This document shows, piece by piece, positions 1 through 12,145 of a stretch of 64,000 nt of DNA. Below the pieces are notes generated by a model. That model saw only the letters and a list, made by a program, of their open reading frames with translations, ran no database searches and was not told where the DNA came from. Source of the stretch: Zygaena filipendulae (taxonomy: Eukaryota; Arthropoda; Insecta; Lepidoptera; Zygaenidae); assembly GCA_907165275.2 (NCBI GenBank), contig OU015664.1, positions 3,434,001 through 3,498,000 on the forward strand, written 5' to 3'. How positions within the stretch are numbered: position 1 is the stretch's first letter; every line of letters begins with the position of its first letter. The position numbers and the translations under genes were made by a program.

Positions 1-1928
1 TATTTTTTCACGTCACACGCTCGTAAAGTTATCATTTGTATTTAACAAAACTTCTACCAAAACAAATCTTACGGTTGCCACGATAACCCTCCAATCTTGT
101 TTTGGCTACATTTTTTTTTATCTAAAACTATTATAATAATATCGTTTATTTGGAATGTATACTGTGATTTGTTTTATTTCCTTGCAAACGAAGTTAAAAG
201 CACATAAAAGCTACACACAACATTACAAGCAATTAGCTTTTGCAAGATAAAAAATTAGCATGATAAGAATGTATTATAAAATTAGAGTAAGTATAATAAG
301 TTTTATGCAGGGTAATTATGTAACTTTTATCAATTTTCGGTTACAGGGCGGTTTTTCGAGGTTTAGATATGTACGTAGGTACACGTTTTGACAACTTCAA
401 TTTCTGGTAATCAATCAAAATCATCTATTCATTATTACTACAAAAAATGTTGCTATCTAAATTACTATGATTCCGATTGTGATCGTGCTAAAATGGTAGG
501 TATGTAAACATGCATGGACTATAATAAATTAATAATTATTAAAATCAATCTCTGCACTGTCTCAATTCTCTCAACCATACAAAGCGTGGTCACCAGAGCG
601 ATCGGAAACTTGCTAAAATACTGCTCAACTTGTTACCGGTGGGTTTCGCTGCAAATTCGTAACGTTGCACTTTCAACGTTTATAACATTTACAAATGGAT
701 ACTTACTACCTCTGCATCGAATTTTCGTCTTTCACAAATTCTATAGAACGTTTTCATTCGTTTAATTCCTATACAAAACCTAATTTAATTAAACAGAAAA
801 AAGCGTACTTATATATTCTAATATAATAACTTCTTATAACTATTACCTATATGCATAATATATTATATGTATATGTATGTGATCTTCGTGAGATATCCGA
901 CGATATTATTAATTAGCTATTACCTATATAACTTTAATTATTAATACCTACCTAAAGCACACCCTAATCTATTTATTTTTTCGTTAATACCAATGGTTAA
1001 CTGGTAGAAAATTCCGCAAGGCATTAAGGATTTTGTGCAATAAAGAACGGTAAATAAAGGTCATCGTGTCAAAGATTCACCTCAAAACAAAGTAGCCGAA
1101 GCTTCTTTGGCCATCGAGGTTTGTTAAAAAAAAATATTGAAAAGTGTAGCAATAGATTAGTATACTTATAAAAAAATTTAAAAGCAACTATAACCAATGT
1201 TTTAGTATAGATACTTCTGTTTCGACAGACATTGCCGATATGTTGCAGAATATTTGTATAATTTATACGTTTATATTCGGAAAGTGCCGTCATATTTTTT
1301 ACATCGCTCTATCGAATATAATACTTAATTATTATCATGCACCGGAAATCACGCATCTTCTGTCTTCACTATTCAAACTCAACCTAACAATATGTGGCAT
1401 GGCGCTCGCAAATAGAAAACGTACTTTTTACTGAATAATACACAATTTGCCTGTCTGAGGACGTCATTATACCTACGATTTGCCGAACTTAAAGATTTGT
1501 TAAAAATGCAACCATGAATTTTTTTTTATACATTACTACAATATATTATGTACTCATAAAAATCGCTTGTTTCTGTGCCGTCAAATAAATAAGTAATAAA
1601 GAGATATTGTATTATTTTTTTTTTCTTTTCCAGGCCAGACTCTACCCTCTTCAAGTCACGCGTTATCTCTGGACATGCCTTGGCCTCGACCACACCGAGG
1701 CGTGACGTAGGTTCCCTCTGATGACTGTTATGGTTGCTGACGGTGAAATAGGTACTTTTTAACCATTTTTTCATACACGTTTGTTATGACATGCTTATTC
1801 CAACAGCTTTTGTATTTTAGTTATCAACTAGTTGTGCTCGTGTAGTTGTGTTGTGTCGTTTTTTGACGACGACTATTATATAGCCACTTAGCCAGTATTA
1901 ATCAAGGCTATAGACATTTTATTTATTT
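1..1928. other. Intergenic AT-rich DNA, nothing recognised except an exon-like patch
   Basis: No gene or named repeat. At 1613-1633 a long T/C tract ends in CAG and is followed by about 130 bp of GC-richer DNA (1634-1765), with a minus-strand frame reading REPTSRLGVVEAKACPEITR. I do not recognise it; it may be an unlisted repeat. Confidence 0.4.
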
Positions 1929-1932
1929 TATA

Positions 1933-2183
1933 CAGGGTGGAAATTTGACAGGGGTCAGTAAGGGCGGAGATGATACTTGTCGGAGATAGGATTGATTAAG
2001 CTAATAAAAAATATTTTGAAAAATCGCCGATTTCTTGCTAAATATACATTTTTTTTTCAAAATCTGTAAATGCCGATAGCAATAAATCAAAAAGTAAGGG
2101 ATGGTCTCCTAAGACCATAATCGCGTGGCTTTAACCTTTATAAGGTAACCGCCCTTACTGGCCCGTCTTAAATTTCCACCCTG
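1933..2183. mobile_element. CAGGGTGG-type MITE, copy 1 (intact)
   Basis: Terminal inverted repeats CAGGGTGGAAATTT and its complement, with a further inverted word CAGTAAGGGCGG inside each end. TATA on both sides (1929-1932 and 2184-2187) suggests a TA or TATA target. It is 251 bp with no coding capacity. A TA target suggests Tc1/mariner-like mobilisation, but the superfamily is not settled by what I see. Confidence 0.75.
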
Positions 2184-2189
2184 TATAGT

Positions 2190-4550
2190 TATACTTAAGA
2201 GTCGGTTAGCTCTCAAGATATTTTGTCTCTCTCATTGTTCTGGATAATGAAGAAGACCAAATGAAATTAGAAAGCGTACTCAGTTAAACAGTATTCAGTT
2301 AAAGTATTCAGTCAAAACATCCGATTTATATAGGTTTTTAAATCGGATGTTTTGTCGATTTTCCTAGTCTTTACTACATACCTACATAGTAGGTATACAC
2401 CTACCTATATACGTACCTACTACGTAGATACGTTCCAAGTTTTTTAAGTCAAAAAGTGGCCTTATCGTAATATTAACGATTTACAAACATATTTTCAAAT
2501 ATATGCCATTTATACTTTTCGACAGAGATACAGACTAAAAATATTAACGTCAGATTTAGTTAAAGTATCGAATTTATTAACGGGAACAACTGTAAACTCA
2601 AGACTAAAATCATAAATACACTTCAGTTTTATATATTTATTGTTAGATGGTAAAAAAAAATTGAGAATTCACTTAACGGACCTAGTTTTTTGTTAAAATT
2701 ATTTTTAAAAACAAATATTAGCAGACCTATTCATTTTGAAATCACTATTGGTTGTACGTATATAGGTAGGTACCATATTTATTATTTATTATACTTTATT
2801 CCATCGGAAAGCACACGACTGCACACGTTTCCGAAAAAAATGCACAAAAAACAACAAAAAGGGTGTTGGGTGGCCCCGGCACCACCCCGCCGCCCACCGT
2901 CCCACCCACCCCCTCATATCTGTGCACTCGCCAACGCTAATCTGTGTATTTTATGAATGTAATTTGTACAAACAAACAACAAGCGAAATTTAATTTTATT
3001 TAGAAGCAAATAAAGTTCAAAATCTATTTGAAAATATCTCGGATGTGTTAGCAAAGGATCCGTCCAACACATCAGACGGCTAGGGGAGTGAGGTCTACCT
3101 AAAAACGTGGAAACACTGATGAATGTCCCCCATTAGATGTTATTTATTTAGAATGTGGCCAAGAAAGGGACTCGGCAGTTTAAGTTTAGAAGTTTACTTA
3201 GGACCGAGTGTATTGGGTTAAACTGAAGACGTTTTCAACATTACATCCAAGACAAATTACAGAACGTTACAGGGGTCCAGTATTTTTGCGTTTTTTTTTC
3301 CCTTATGATGGTGTTTAGTCACACGAGTGTTCGGGACTGGAGCGATATTTTATGCTTGTGCGTCTACTTCAGAAGGGTGATGATGTGGCAAATGATACAC
3401 CTCTACATGATCTATTTAATGTAGGCGTTATAACTATATAGGCCAACATTACGTATATGTAAGCTTTAAGTTTAAGACTCATCTAATCGGTTCTTCCCAT
3501 CCAAATTCGTTCTATCTTTTCTTTTTTTTCGTTTTAAATCTAGAATTTTGTCAAATGTAAAAAATTTAATGCCAACATGAAATGAGTTAGTCCGGACAAA
3601 CAGAAAAACATCCAAAAGTGATTGACAATGCCTTCAGTCCATTTATCCATTATAATTTATTTTCCCATGTAAGTTGCTTTTATTTTTCGTAAATGTATAA
3701 TATGTAGGTGATCAACATGACAGTTTGTCTGTCCATATATAACTAATGGAGCGACGTGACTGTCCTGTCTCGATCTCTACGTGATGGAGTGATATTTATT
3801 GGCGAAAAATTGCCTGAATACCTATCGATGTTGTCAAGCTTTGGAATGTTGATATTGGTGACTAGAGTACATAATTACAATATATAGGTAACATAATATA
3901 TGTGGTTTATTTTACATCTAAGTTTTGTAAATAGAAATATTACAGTATTGTAGTAACAAAAACATTTGTTGTCATACGATATAAATAAGTGTAGGAGACA
4001 TTTTTGTTAGGTATTTTCGTTTATTTGCCCTTAGTTTGATTCGCGCATAACTTAAAAAGTGACCATGCTGAAGCTCAGCTATAGCTCAAGTTATGGCTTA
4101 ACCCATTTAAAAATTAATGAGTTTCCAAATCAATTTCCATGCAAATGAAGCCGCAAGGTAGCCTAAAAATATGTGCAGTAGGTACCTATTATATAGGTAT
4201 CCAGGACCGTAAATAATAAATTATTTGAAGCACCACGTAATAAAAGCTCGAAAAATCGCGATTTATATTTTTTTTTTTTTTTGCTTTATATTCTGAACTA
4301 ATAACGCAGTTATATAATATGGTAACACACATGTCGTGTTCGCGTCTAATGTATACTATTTTTTAATACATCTACCTATCAACCCGTATTATGGACGACT
4401 GAACCATGGAGGGTTAGAAAAAAAAACATGTATGAGTTCTTTTATGTGGGCATTTAACGCCCACAGCGAAACTAGCCTGCGCCATCCGCTATAAATATCA
4501 TACTTATAAATTAACTATTTTCTATTAATGTTTTATTTTTCACTAGCTCT
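2190..4550. other. Intergenic AT-rich DNA
   Basis: Apart from the inverted repeat at 2313-2354 and a C-rich patch at 2870-2915, I see no gene, repeat or signal. Confidence 0.4.
2313..2354. repeat. Inverted repeat: 16-bp perfect arms, 10-bp loop
   Basis: CAAAACATCCGATTTA (2313-2328) and TAAATCGGATGTTTTG (2339-2354). Just upstream a GTATTCAGT(T/C)AAA word is repeated twice. Confidence 0.9.
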
Positions 4551-4554
4551 CTAA

Positions 4555-4799
4555 TGGCTGCACTCAGAGTCAACTTTAATGATTACTTAGTTAAGTATAG
4601 ATTTTTAAAATAAAACTGCCACAATCAGAGACGTTCAGTAAATTAATGTTAATTGGCATTTAATGAGACGTATCTTAATTAGTTAAATTTTAACCAGCCA
4701 ATTAACATTAATTTATCAAACTTGTCTGATTGCGGCAGTTTTGTTTTAAAAATCTATACTTAACTAAGTAATCATAAAAGTCGACTCTGAGTGCGGCGG
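4555..4799. mobile_element. Fold-back MITE, copy 1 (245 bp, about 100-bp arms)
   Basis: Nearly the whole element is an inverted repeat: the CACTCAGAGTCRACTTTAAT arm, then ACTTAGTTAAGTATAGATTT, AAAACTGCCRCAATCAGA and AATTAATGTTAATTGGCAT mirror each other around a short centre near 4670-4690. It is flanked by TAA (4552-4554) and CAA (4800-4802). It would fold into one long hairpin. TAA targets are typical of PIF/Harbinger MITEs. Confidence 0.8.
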
Positions 4800-4936
4800 C
4801 AAGGGCTTTATTGAAGTTATGTGTCAAAAACGAGAATAAATAAATATGTAACTACTTAATGGAATCTTTTTTATCACTGAAGATTTGTTGTTGGCCTCCT
4901 CAATAATAGATGTCACTCTATTTAAAATCTTCTTAA

Positions 4937-5242
4937 ATAAATAAAAATAAATGTTTGTATGTCTGTGCTCTATGCGTTTCGAAACCATTGGTCCGATTTT
5001 GATGAAACTTTAGCGGGTTATTCTGCCTGCGCCCGCAAAGGTTCCTGATCCCAAAACTCACGTGGGTGAAACTGCGGGGCACAGTTAGTTATAAATAAAA
5101 ATGAATGTTTGTATGTCTGTCCTCATGCGTTTCGAAACCTTTGGTCCGATTGTGGTGAAACTTTGGTGGGTTGTACTGCCTGCGTCCGCAAAGGTTCTTG
5201 ATCCCAAAACTCACGCGGGTGAAACCGCGGGGCACAGCTAGT
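4937..5242 (-). repeat. Head-to-tail dimer of a CCGCGG-related element (two units of 152-154 bp)
   Basis: Units 4937-5090 and 5091-5242 are close to identical: ATAAATAAAAATRAATGTTT, GTCCGATT, CCAAAACTCACGYGGGTGAA, and CGGGGCACAGYTAGT at each end. Read on the minus strand each begins ACTAGCTGTGCCCCGCGG, like the larger interspersed family, but the middle differs. Confidence 0.75.
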
Positions 5243-8200
5243 AATTTATAAAAACAGCATGTGGCACCGGATGATAAGTACGCTCGTTGTCAACTTCACG
5301 TACATCACTTGCTTTGACTAATATTTTAATATAAAGTATAGGTATTAAAATATTAAAATGATTTCGGTGTAAAAATAAAAATAAACATTCCAAAATTCTA
5401 TCTAAACAACTGCTGCTATAATGAGGAAAAGATAATATCTTTATGGTATTGCATGTTTCATGAAGTAGGTACTTATATATGTAACCTACATCTAGTATTT
5501 CGTGGACTATTACCTAATTTTTGCTAAACGAATGACAATCTACCGAATGAATAAAAAGGAGAAATGGTTTAAAATTCGAATAAATTTAATTTTTGCATTT
5601 TGTGCATGTTCTTTTTTTTCCGTTAATAATTTTGTTGCTATCGCTACCTGTCTTCCTCGTCCCGGGCAAATGTTGTGGTGAATTTCATATTTTTGTAAGT
5701 ATCTACTTCGTCTGTTTATTCTCCATGTGTTTTGGTTCACATGAACTTTTTTGATTTTTTATGCTTTCATAGGCTTACCTATGTGTACGGTTGAGTTTCA
5801 AGAGCACTCCCTTTACATATGGAATATTATATTAGCCCGCTTTGAGCTGAGTCATTTAGTTGTGGTTTTCTTCTATACCATTCTAGTTACGTTATGAAAT
5901 AAAAAAAATTGTTTTCAAAAAATAACGAGTATTAAGATTAACTTAAAAATATATTTCTAACATAGATTAGGCCATACGTACCTATGTACCTACCTAAATG
6001 ATTATAATAAATCCTTAATGTTTCTTGTTAATCTAATCCTTAATCCACGCTTCAACTAGACTACGTCCAAAGTCCAATTATTTTGAAAAATGACCTTCAA
6101 ATTCTAGAGATTTAGTATTATCCCAAATGTCATCTCACCCCCTTGAACCAAACCTGGCTTTGATGCGAACGGATTGCGCCTACATTGTCTAAACAATTCT
6201 TAAAGTGATCATTCATCATCTTAGAAAGTCCTACTTCCACTCTACATCACAAGCAAAACTGATTTCACTTCGTTGGCGCTAAAAATCAAATTTGCAATAG
6301 ATAAAATTCGAAATTTGTTTTTAAAACTTCTCATTTCAAATTCAGAAGAAACAAAATAACATCGATTCGTTAAAATAAAATCAACGTTGTGTTCGAATGC
6401 AAAAAGGTCCAAATTGTTCGATTCTATTATTTCATAGCATCTGTTGTGAAGTTATTCGTTTCAAAACGTCGTAAGTAACATTGATTCGTTAGAGCATTAT
6501 AAGATTTGTATAGCCTTGTTTTGTCGTCGCCTTTTGTTTAAGTTTTTGTGATGCGTTGTTGTTATTTCGCCGAGGTGGCGGTCGCCGGTTGTCGGTCCAT
6601 AACAAAACACATAAATTAAGTGCTCAATAATAAATGGAAATGTCCCTTGCAGAGGACAGGGCATTAGGGCGGGATTATGAGGAACGCGGCCCTACTGCAC
6701 TCTCTCGCCTCTGGACGGGCGAGAAACCTCGTTTGCGTCGCCTGAATAGAGAACTATATAATAGGCTATTGTTTTATTGAAATTAAAGAAACTCATTGAA
6801 TATTGTTTATAATCAAAGTAACAAAAAAGTCTTTAAATTATCCTCCTCTATAGTCGTTTATAGTCTATTAATAAATAGATATTGGCGTAATAAATCATCA
6901 TCCCATTATTTACTAACCACTCAACTCATTGTGTACATCTCAAAACAGGTATCCGACAGCCACGCGACCGAAATAACCAAACACCACAAAATAAAAAACT
7001 AATATTTAGGGAGAGCAATCTTTACAGAGTATCAATGTATCCCCTGTCAAAGTTATGACCACTAAGTGGTCAGATATATGGCCCGTGTCAAAGCTTCCTT
7101 TTGTGGACCGAGTACCTGCCTCGAATGGACAAAAGGCAAATGTTTATCTACACCTCGGAACGTTTGAACCAACATCCGAGGTCCATCGTCAATTTACACG
7201 CTGTGGTAAAAACCTGTCTTATCGACCGGTGCAACGCGTTAGGAACGTGCTACTATCTACTTTCTTATTTGAAATAAAAGGGATTATTACTGGCCAGTCC
7301 GAACCGGGCACGCGTCCTTTTGGGGTGCGCACCGAAACCGGTCGGCCATTGGTCAACGAAGGGTCAGCACGCATTCATAACTTTTACAGCGCTACTATTG
7401 GTGGATTTGTTTGAAATTCGCCAGGTGGTATTTCTTTTTTTGAATATTCGTTAATTTTTCAACGATATTCTTGTTTTATTCGACATGGATGTAATAAGAA
7501 AAAATTGCAAGGGGTGAATCAAGATGAGTGGAACTGGAATAAATCCGTTTGAAATTTAATATGTTGCAAACTGAATGCGCTCAGATATGCATGTATGCAC
7601 GAGTGCGCTCGACCGGGACACGTTGCGAGGATACTGATCGATTGTACGTGCAGGAGTCTGTTTTTAATAATAATAATAGGACCTTTGATATAAGCTCGAA
7701 CACCTATACCAATAGGTACTGTTATTCAATAAATTCTTAGAGACTTTTTGTTAATCCGGGAGCACATACGTAATGGATATTTTGTTTTTTTCCCTCCAAA
7801 TTACTTAAATAACTTTATTTTATTAGGTACTTAAGGAAAAGTTTGTCATATAAGTTTATCATGTTATCTATATTTGGTGTATTCTTGTTTCATAAATATA
7901 CCAAACAAATAGAAATAAAAAATAAATGTGGATTTCTAATACTCATAACCACCAAGTAATTTTTTTTATGGTCAGCTTCAGTTCTGTAAGACTTGACAAT
8001 AACAAAAAATACGTTTGCTGAATTATATTTAATAAATATATAATAAAATACGTGCGCTGAATTATATTTCTATTTTCAATATCAATAAAAAATAAATAAC
8101 ATTTACAATGGCGACATTTTCATCTGTTGCCGCAACTAAATTACAATTTGAAGGGCTGTTTTGGGAAAAGCTATACAGAGAAAAAAAAATACAACATTTA

Positions 8201-8399
8201 TATCAATGGTGGGCCGGTTCTAAATTTAGTAGTCATTGACAGGCCGTAAAGAGGCGGGGCACTGTCTCGAGAGACTCGTTCGACTATGGATGTAGCGACT
8301 ATAGAGAAGAGAATCGGGTAGATAAGAAAACTGCAAAGATACTGGCCGTGCGCTCAGGCTGAGACGAATGTGCGTGGATTCACATAGAGCTGAAAGTGT
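5243..8399. other. Intergenic DNA with a GC-richer middle
   Basis: 6535-6740 and 7060-7400 are GC-richer and unique. The 119-codon plus-strand frame at 7055-7414 has no recognisable domain, and I do not regard it as a supported gene. The rest is AT-rich without features. Confidence 0.35.
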
Positions 8400-8632
8400 G
8401 ACCTTTATACGAAAAAAAAAATGCACGGAGTGTCGTGGAACACTCGTATAGAACGAAGTTTCTCCGCCTCGTAGTTTCCGGGAAAGAAAAAACCAATAAG
8501 CAACCAATAATAAAATCGTTTCAAAAACCATTAACCAATAAGCGCGCACCTATGAGGCCGTGACGGAAAATTTCTTTCACGCATTAAATCCTAGCCCCCA
8601 TCCGTACCATGCATTAAAGAACTACGTTCTAA
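8400..8632. repeat. Dispersed repeat D, copy 1
   Basis: Contains an A-run followed by ATGCACGGAGTGTCGTGGAA, then GGCCGTGACGGAAAAT and CCCATCCGTACCATGC with a terminal GAACTACGTTCT palindrome. The same words in order occur at 55105-55320, with the last ones at 55898-55935. Class unknown. Confidence 0.5.
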
Positions 8633-8730
8633 AAAAAAAGCAACTCACGTAAATTTAATCATGGTTTAGGTCTAAATATGATCTTATTCTTGTTGGAGCA
8701 GTGCTGTCTTTTAGTTTGTTTGTTTGTATA

Positions 8731-8760
8731 GCAGGTTTATATTTGATAATATAAACCTGC
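8731..8760. repeat. Perfect inverted repeat: 13-bp arms, 4-bp spacer
   Basis: GCAGGTTTATATT and its complement around TGAT. It lies beside the inverted core of the MITE at 8750-9188. Confidence 0.9.
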
Positions 8761-9188
8761 GATTGTGATCTTAGGAAATCATCCCTTATTTTTGAGCTAT
8801 TGCTATCGGAATTTAATCGCGTAGCTTCAACCTTTAAGGTGGCTGCCCTTAAGGGCCCCACACATTAACAGTCCGCTTGCAGTATCTGGTCCTATCGGTT
8901 GGCCTGCCGTTCATGGTCTGCATAGCCCACACATTATAGCGATTACTGCCTGCCGACAATGGTCGAATACCGGCTTTGAGTCTTCACACTAGTAGGCGGC
9001 AATCGACAGTTTCACCCGCGCCAGCAGCGGCTTGAATAGTGGCTGGCCGGCCAATACCTGTCGACGCAGCTCTGTGACGGCAAGCAGCCACACACACTGG
9101 GTTCGCATTGGCCATCAGTCCAAGATATCCGCCGACGGACTGTTAATGTGTGGGGCCCTTTACTGACACGTCTAAAATTTACACCCTG
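8750..9188. mobile_element. CAGGGTGG-type MITE, copy 2, interrupted and with an inverted core
   Basis: The right end (…CACCCTGTA, to 9188) and the segment TCGCGTAGCTTCAACCTTTA match the other copies. The PIF/Harbinger-type MITE at 8852-9159 splits it. The core at about 8761-8813 is the reverse complement of the core of copy 1. The left terminus is not recognisable, so the start is approximate. Confidence 0.6.
8852..9159. mobile_element. PIF/Harbinger-type MITE (AGGGCCCCACACATTAACAG ends), TTA target duplication
   Basis: The 308-bp element has perfect inverted ends AGGGCCCCACACATTAACAG followed by TCCG, at 8852-8875 and 9136-9159. TTA lies on both sides (8849-8851 and 9160-9162). The flanks rejoin as a CAGGGTGG-type MITE whose uninterrupted copy at 1933-2183 reads GCCCTTACTG at the same point, so the empty site is known. 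The interior is GC-richer than its surroundings and has no recognisable coding sequence. Confidence 0.8.
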
Positions 9189-9312
9189 TAAATAAAACAT
9201 TTTTTTGTGTGAGTTAGCTTAAATACAAGTGTGAGTGAATATTAATGTCAAGAGATGGATTGAAGAGGATCAGGCACAGAATACTTATCCTTAGACATTT
9301 AAAAAAAAAGGA

Positions 9313-9352
9313 AGGAATGTGTGCGAAGGACACTTCCTTCGCACACATTCCT
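9313..9352. repeat. Perfect inverted repeat: 18-bp arms, 4-bp spacer
   Basis: AGGAATGTGTGCGAAGGA (9313-9330) and its exact complement (9335-9352) around CACT. A 12-bp direct duplication TACCACTGTATA ×2 follows at once (9352-9375). Confidence 0.95.
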
Positions 9353-10370
9353 ACCACTGTATATACCACTGTATATTAAACAATAAAGCGAAGGAGTTGT
9401 AATACTCAATACTATTTCACTATCTCTCTATAAGACAGTTAATATACCTACCTAGTTCGTATAAGTACTTCCCAACTTTTGAGTATTTTTGCAAAAAAGT
9501 TCCTACTTGTAGCTCTATGCAGCTCTATGTAAATATTTTTTGGTTAAGTCATAGGGGGTCAAAGACAAAGTTTTCGGACGGCGCGGCGGCGGTTGCCCGG
9601 GGGACGACCGAGGCTCAAGTCCCGGATAAAACTCCGGGCAATTCGCACGCACTACCCCCCGTGTTTATCAGCTTGAACCACACTGGTAGGTATTACGGTA
9701 AATTATCTACTGCCATTGTGCTTCTATTATATCAGTATTATCACAGACCAGTACTTATACTATTCTATTGATCACAGACTACATGAGCAGAAAGGGCAGG
9801 TTCGTATATGAAACCTAGGCAAGGCCAGAAAATTCATACAATTGTGGTCACTAGATATTACGTACTGTAGACATATTGTTTTTATAGTGGTTGAAATGCT
9901 TAATCGGTAAGTTTTGCGTAGTCTATTTCATATGTATCTATATGATTATGTTTTTTTATAATAATAGTGAACAATTATGTTTATTGTGTATTTTTATTAT
10001 GTAGAGCACTTGGTTAAATTTTGATTTGATCAAAAAATAATGTCTAACAATGCAGGCGACTATAATATTATATTGTATTAAATTATAATTGAATAATTAT
10101 TATAATAATCGTAAATGAACTTATATCGACGAGTTAAAACTGAATTAGCATTTATTATTATCTAATATTAAAGGTAGCGTAGAACGGGCAGGATATATTC
10201 AAATATTTATATTGGCTTAGGTTAACCCTTGCAAGGCAGCGTCGGTCCATCAGACCCACCGATCCCGTGGGACCACCAGGTACAAAATGACATAAGAACC
10301 TTGAGAATCGCACAATCAGAATGTTTTTAAACATTAACAGATGAATGAAAAAATGAATGTACTTATAATG

Positions 10371-10386
10371 AAAAAAAAAAAAAAAA
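10371..10386 (+). repeat. A16 homopolymer
   Basis: Sixteen A residues after ACTTATAATG. No LINE or SINE body recognisable to me lies before it. Confidence 0.9.
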
Positions 10387-10979
10387 CAAAATTATAGTTT
10401 GTGATGTTTGAATGTTTGTACACTTTTTTCTTCAACTATGAATGAATTTGAGCGTAACTGGCATAAAGAAGTATATTTTTATGGCGATAAAAATAATTAG
10501 TGATGGAATACTCAAAGTCAGGTACTCAGATGAAACCGCAGGCACAGATAATACCGCAGGCAACCGCTAGTGTAGTTAAATTTGTTTGTTTTTCTTCAAC
10601 TTCAATTGCATTTTTCGTTCCCACCTATATTTTTTTATGTTTTCAAACTTTTTACATTTTTATTTATACTTACATAAGTACATAAATATACTGCAATCCA
10701 TTTCTACATTTCGTAGGTCTACGGTCCGACACGAGGGTCATCGCAGCAACCCGCAATAAAATATGCGCAGCGGACGGTCTGAATGTAAAATGTTGTTTTT
10801 AAGGTTCTCCTCTAAATAATGTACGATTTAGGAAAAGTTAAACGACTACTATTTTCCGTTTACATTTTCAGTTAGGTATACATAATTCGTAGTATATTAT
10901 ATAGTTTTTAAATAAGATAATATCATATAAGAATTGCATAAAAAAACTAAGTTAAATTAATATTAGTACCTGGATGACA

Positions 10980-11330
10980 AAACTTTGCTCGGTATTTTTT
11001 TTGGTAAACTTTACAGTTTTTACGTAAGTAGATATATAGTTTTATCATCACAGTTTAACAAAGCCATCTAATATTGTGAAGTAGGTGTGTGTGTTGCTGT
11101 GTCGGTAAAGCTGTACCAAACACTGATCATTTATGTGTCGGTAAAGCAGTAGCAAACACTCATTTATCATTGACTAAAAACACGGATAAAACGACTTTTT
11201 CCAAAAATTCAACTTAGCTAGATCGATTACTCGCCCCCGAAACCCTCTGCATACTAAATATGAAAATCGTTGGAGCCGTTTCCGAGATAGTTACAAGAAT
11301 TGCTCGTTTAAAGGTAGTAGATAAATGAGA
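10980..11330 (+). repeat. Dispersed repeat B, copy 1
   Basis: Shares a series of ordered words with 39528-39800: TTTGCTCGG, CATCACAGTTTAACAA, GTCGGTAAAGC, ACACGGATAAAACGA, TAGCTAGATCGATTA and TTGGAGCCGTTTCCGAGAT. The GTCGGTAAAGCNGTANCAAA segment is duplicated within this copy. Class unknown; probably the 3' part of a retroelement. Confidence 0.65.
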
Positions 11331-12145
11331 TAGAGCTAAATTTAAAATAAAGAAATATGATGAAGTTTTTGCTTACATAGTGGGTATACCTACCTACTTA
11401 AACTTAATGTGGCGAATTCATGCCTTATTTATACTTAATTTATAGATAAATAGGTAAAGAGATTTTATTTTGTTAGTAAAAAATCTAAGTAGATAACGTT
11501 ATTTAATGGAAAAAATACTAAACTAATGGAATCAAGGAACAATAAATGGTATAATTTACATTAAAAAAATTAACAATTTACTACACACAAAATGAATCCG
11601 AAACTATACGTACCTACTCGTTTCATACCTTATGCGTTCCACTTAACGTAACTAAACTATCGACTAAAACTCACTATCGATAAAGCACGAGCCGTTGGGC
11701 AAAGGGCGGCCGTGATCGATGGAAGTTCTAATTTATAACCAAAGCCCTAAGGCCGTATCGATTACACCCGTTAACTTTGCCCAGTCCGCAGAGTATCCGG
11801 GACGGTAGCTTTTTGCAAAATTTCCCCAGCGCCTCTAGGGGGTTGAACTGTGTGTTTATCAAAAAGGAATGTTAAAAAATTTTTAGTTTAAGAAACAATA
11901 GTTTTCACGTTTTCAAACTTGGTAAACTCACATAATATTTTGATAAAGATTTTTTTTATTGTTCTACTGAATGTTATGGTGTATTTTTTTAACCAATACA
12001 ATGTAGGTATGTAAGTGCTTAAACTTACGTTCGGAACTGTGGTAACTTTTCAGTTAAGTCTACCTACGTTTTTAAAACGTTCCTCAAGTTTGTACGTTTT
12101 ATGAGTAGAGGTATAGGTAATTAAGTAGTTTCTAAAATATATATT

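Larger units (their letters stand above)
9200..10979. other. Intergenic DNA
   Basis: Holds the 9313-9352 hairpin, a GC-rich patch (9560-9660) in which TTGCCCGG and CCGGGCAA can pair, an A16 run, and a fragment near 10525-10575 (GAAACCGCAGGCACAG) of the CCGCGG family. Confidence 0.35.

Noticed and set aside
7055..7414. 119-codon plus-strand open frame, the longest in the window
   Set aside because: No recognisable domain, signal peptide or repeat pattern. It lies in a GC-richer patch where stop codons are rarer, so length alone is not evidence of a gene.
8226..8549. 107-codon minus-strand frame with a hydrophobic start
   Set aside because: It reads through dispersed repeat D, and the second copy of that repeat (55105-55320) does not keep the frame.
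9313..9352. Rho-independent terminator or microRNA precursor
   Set aside because: The DNA is eukaryotic, so a bacterial terminator does not apply, and an 18-bp stem with a 4-nt loop is too short for a microRNA precursor.
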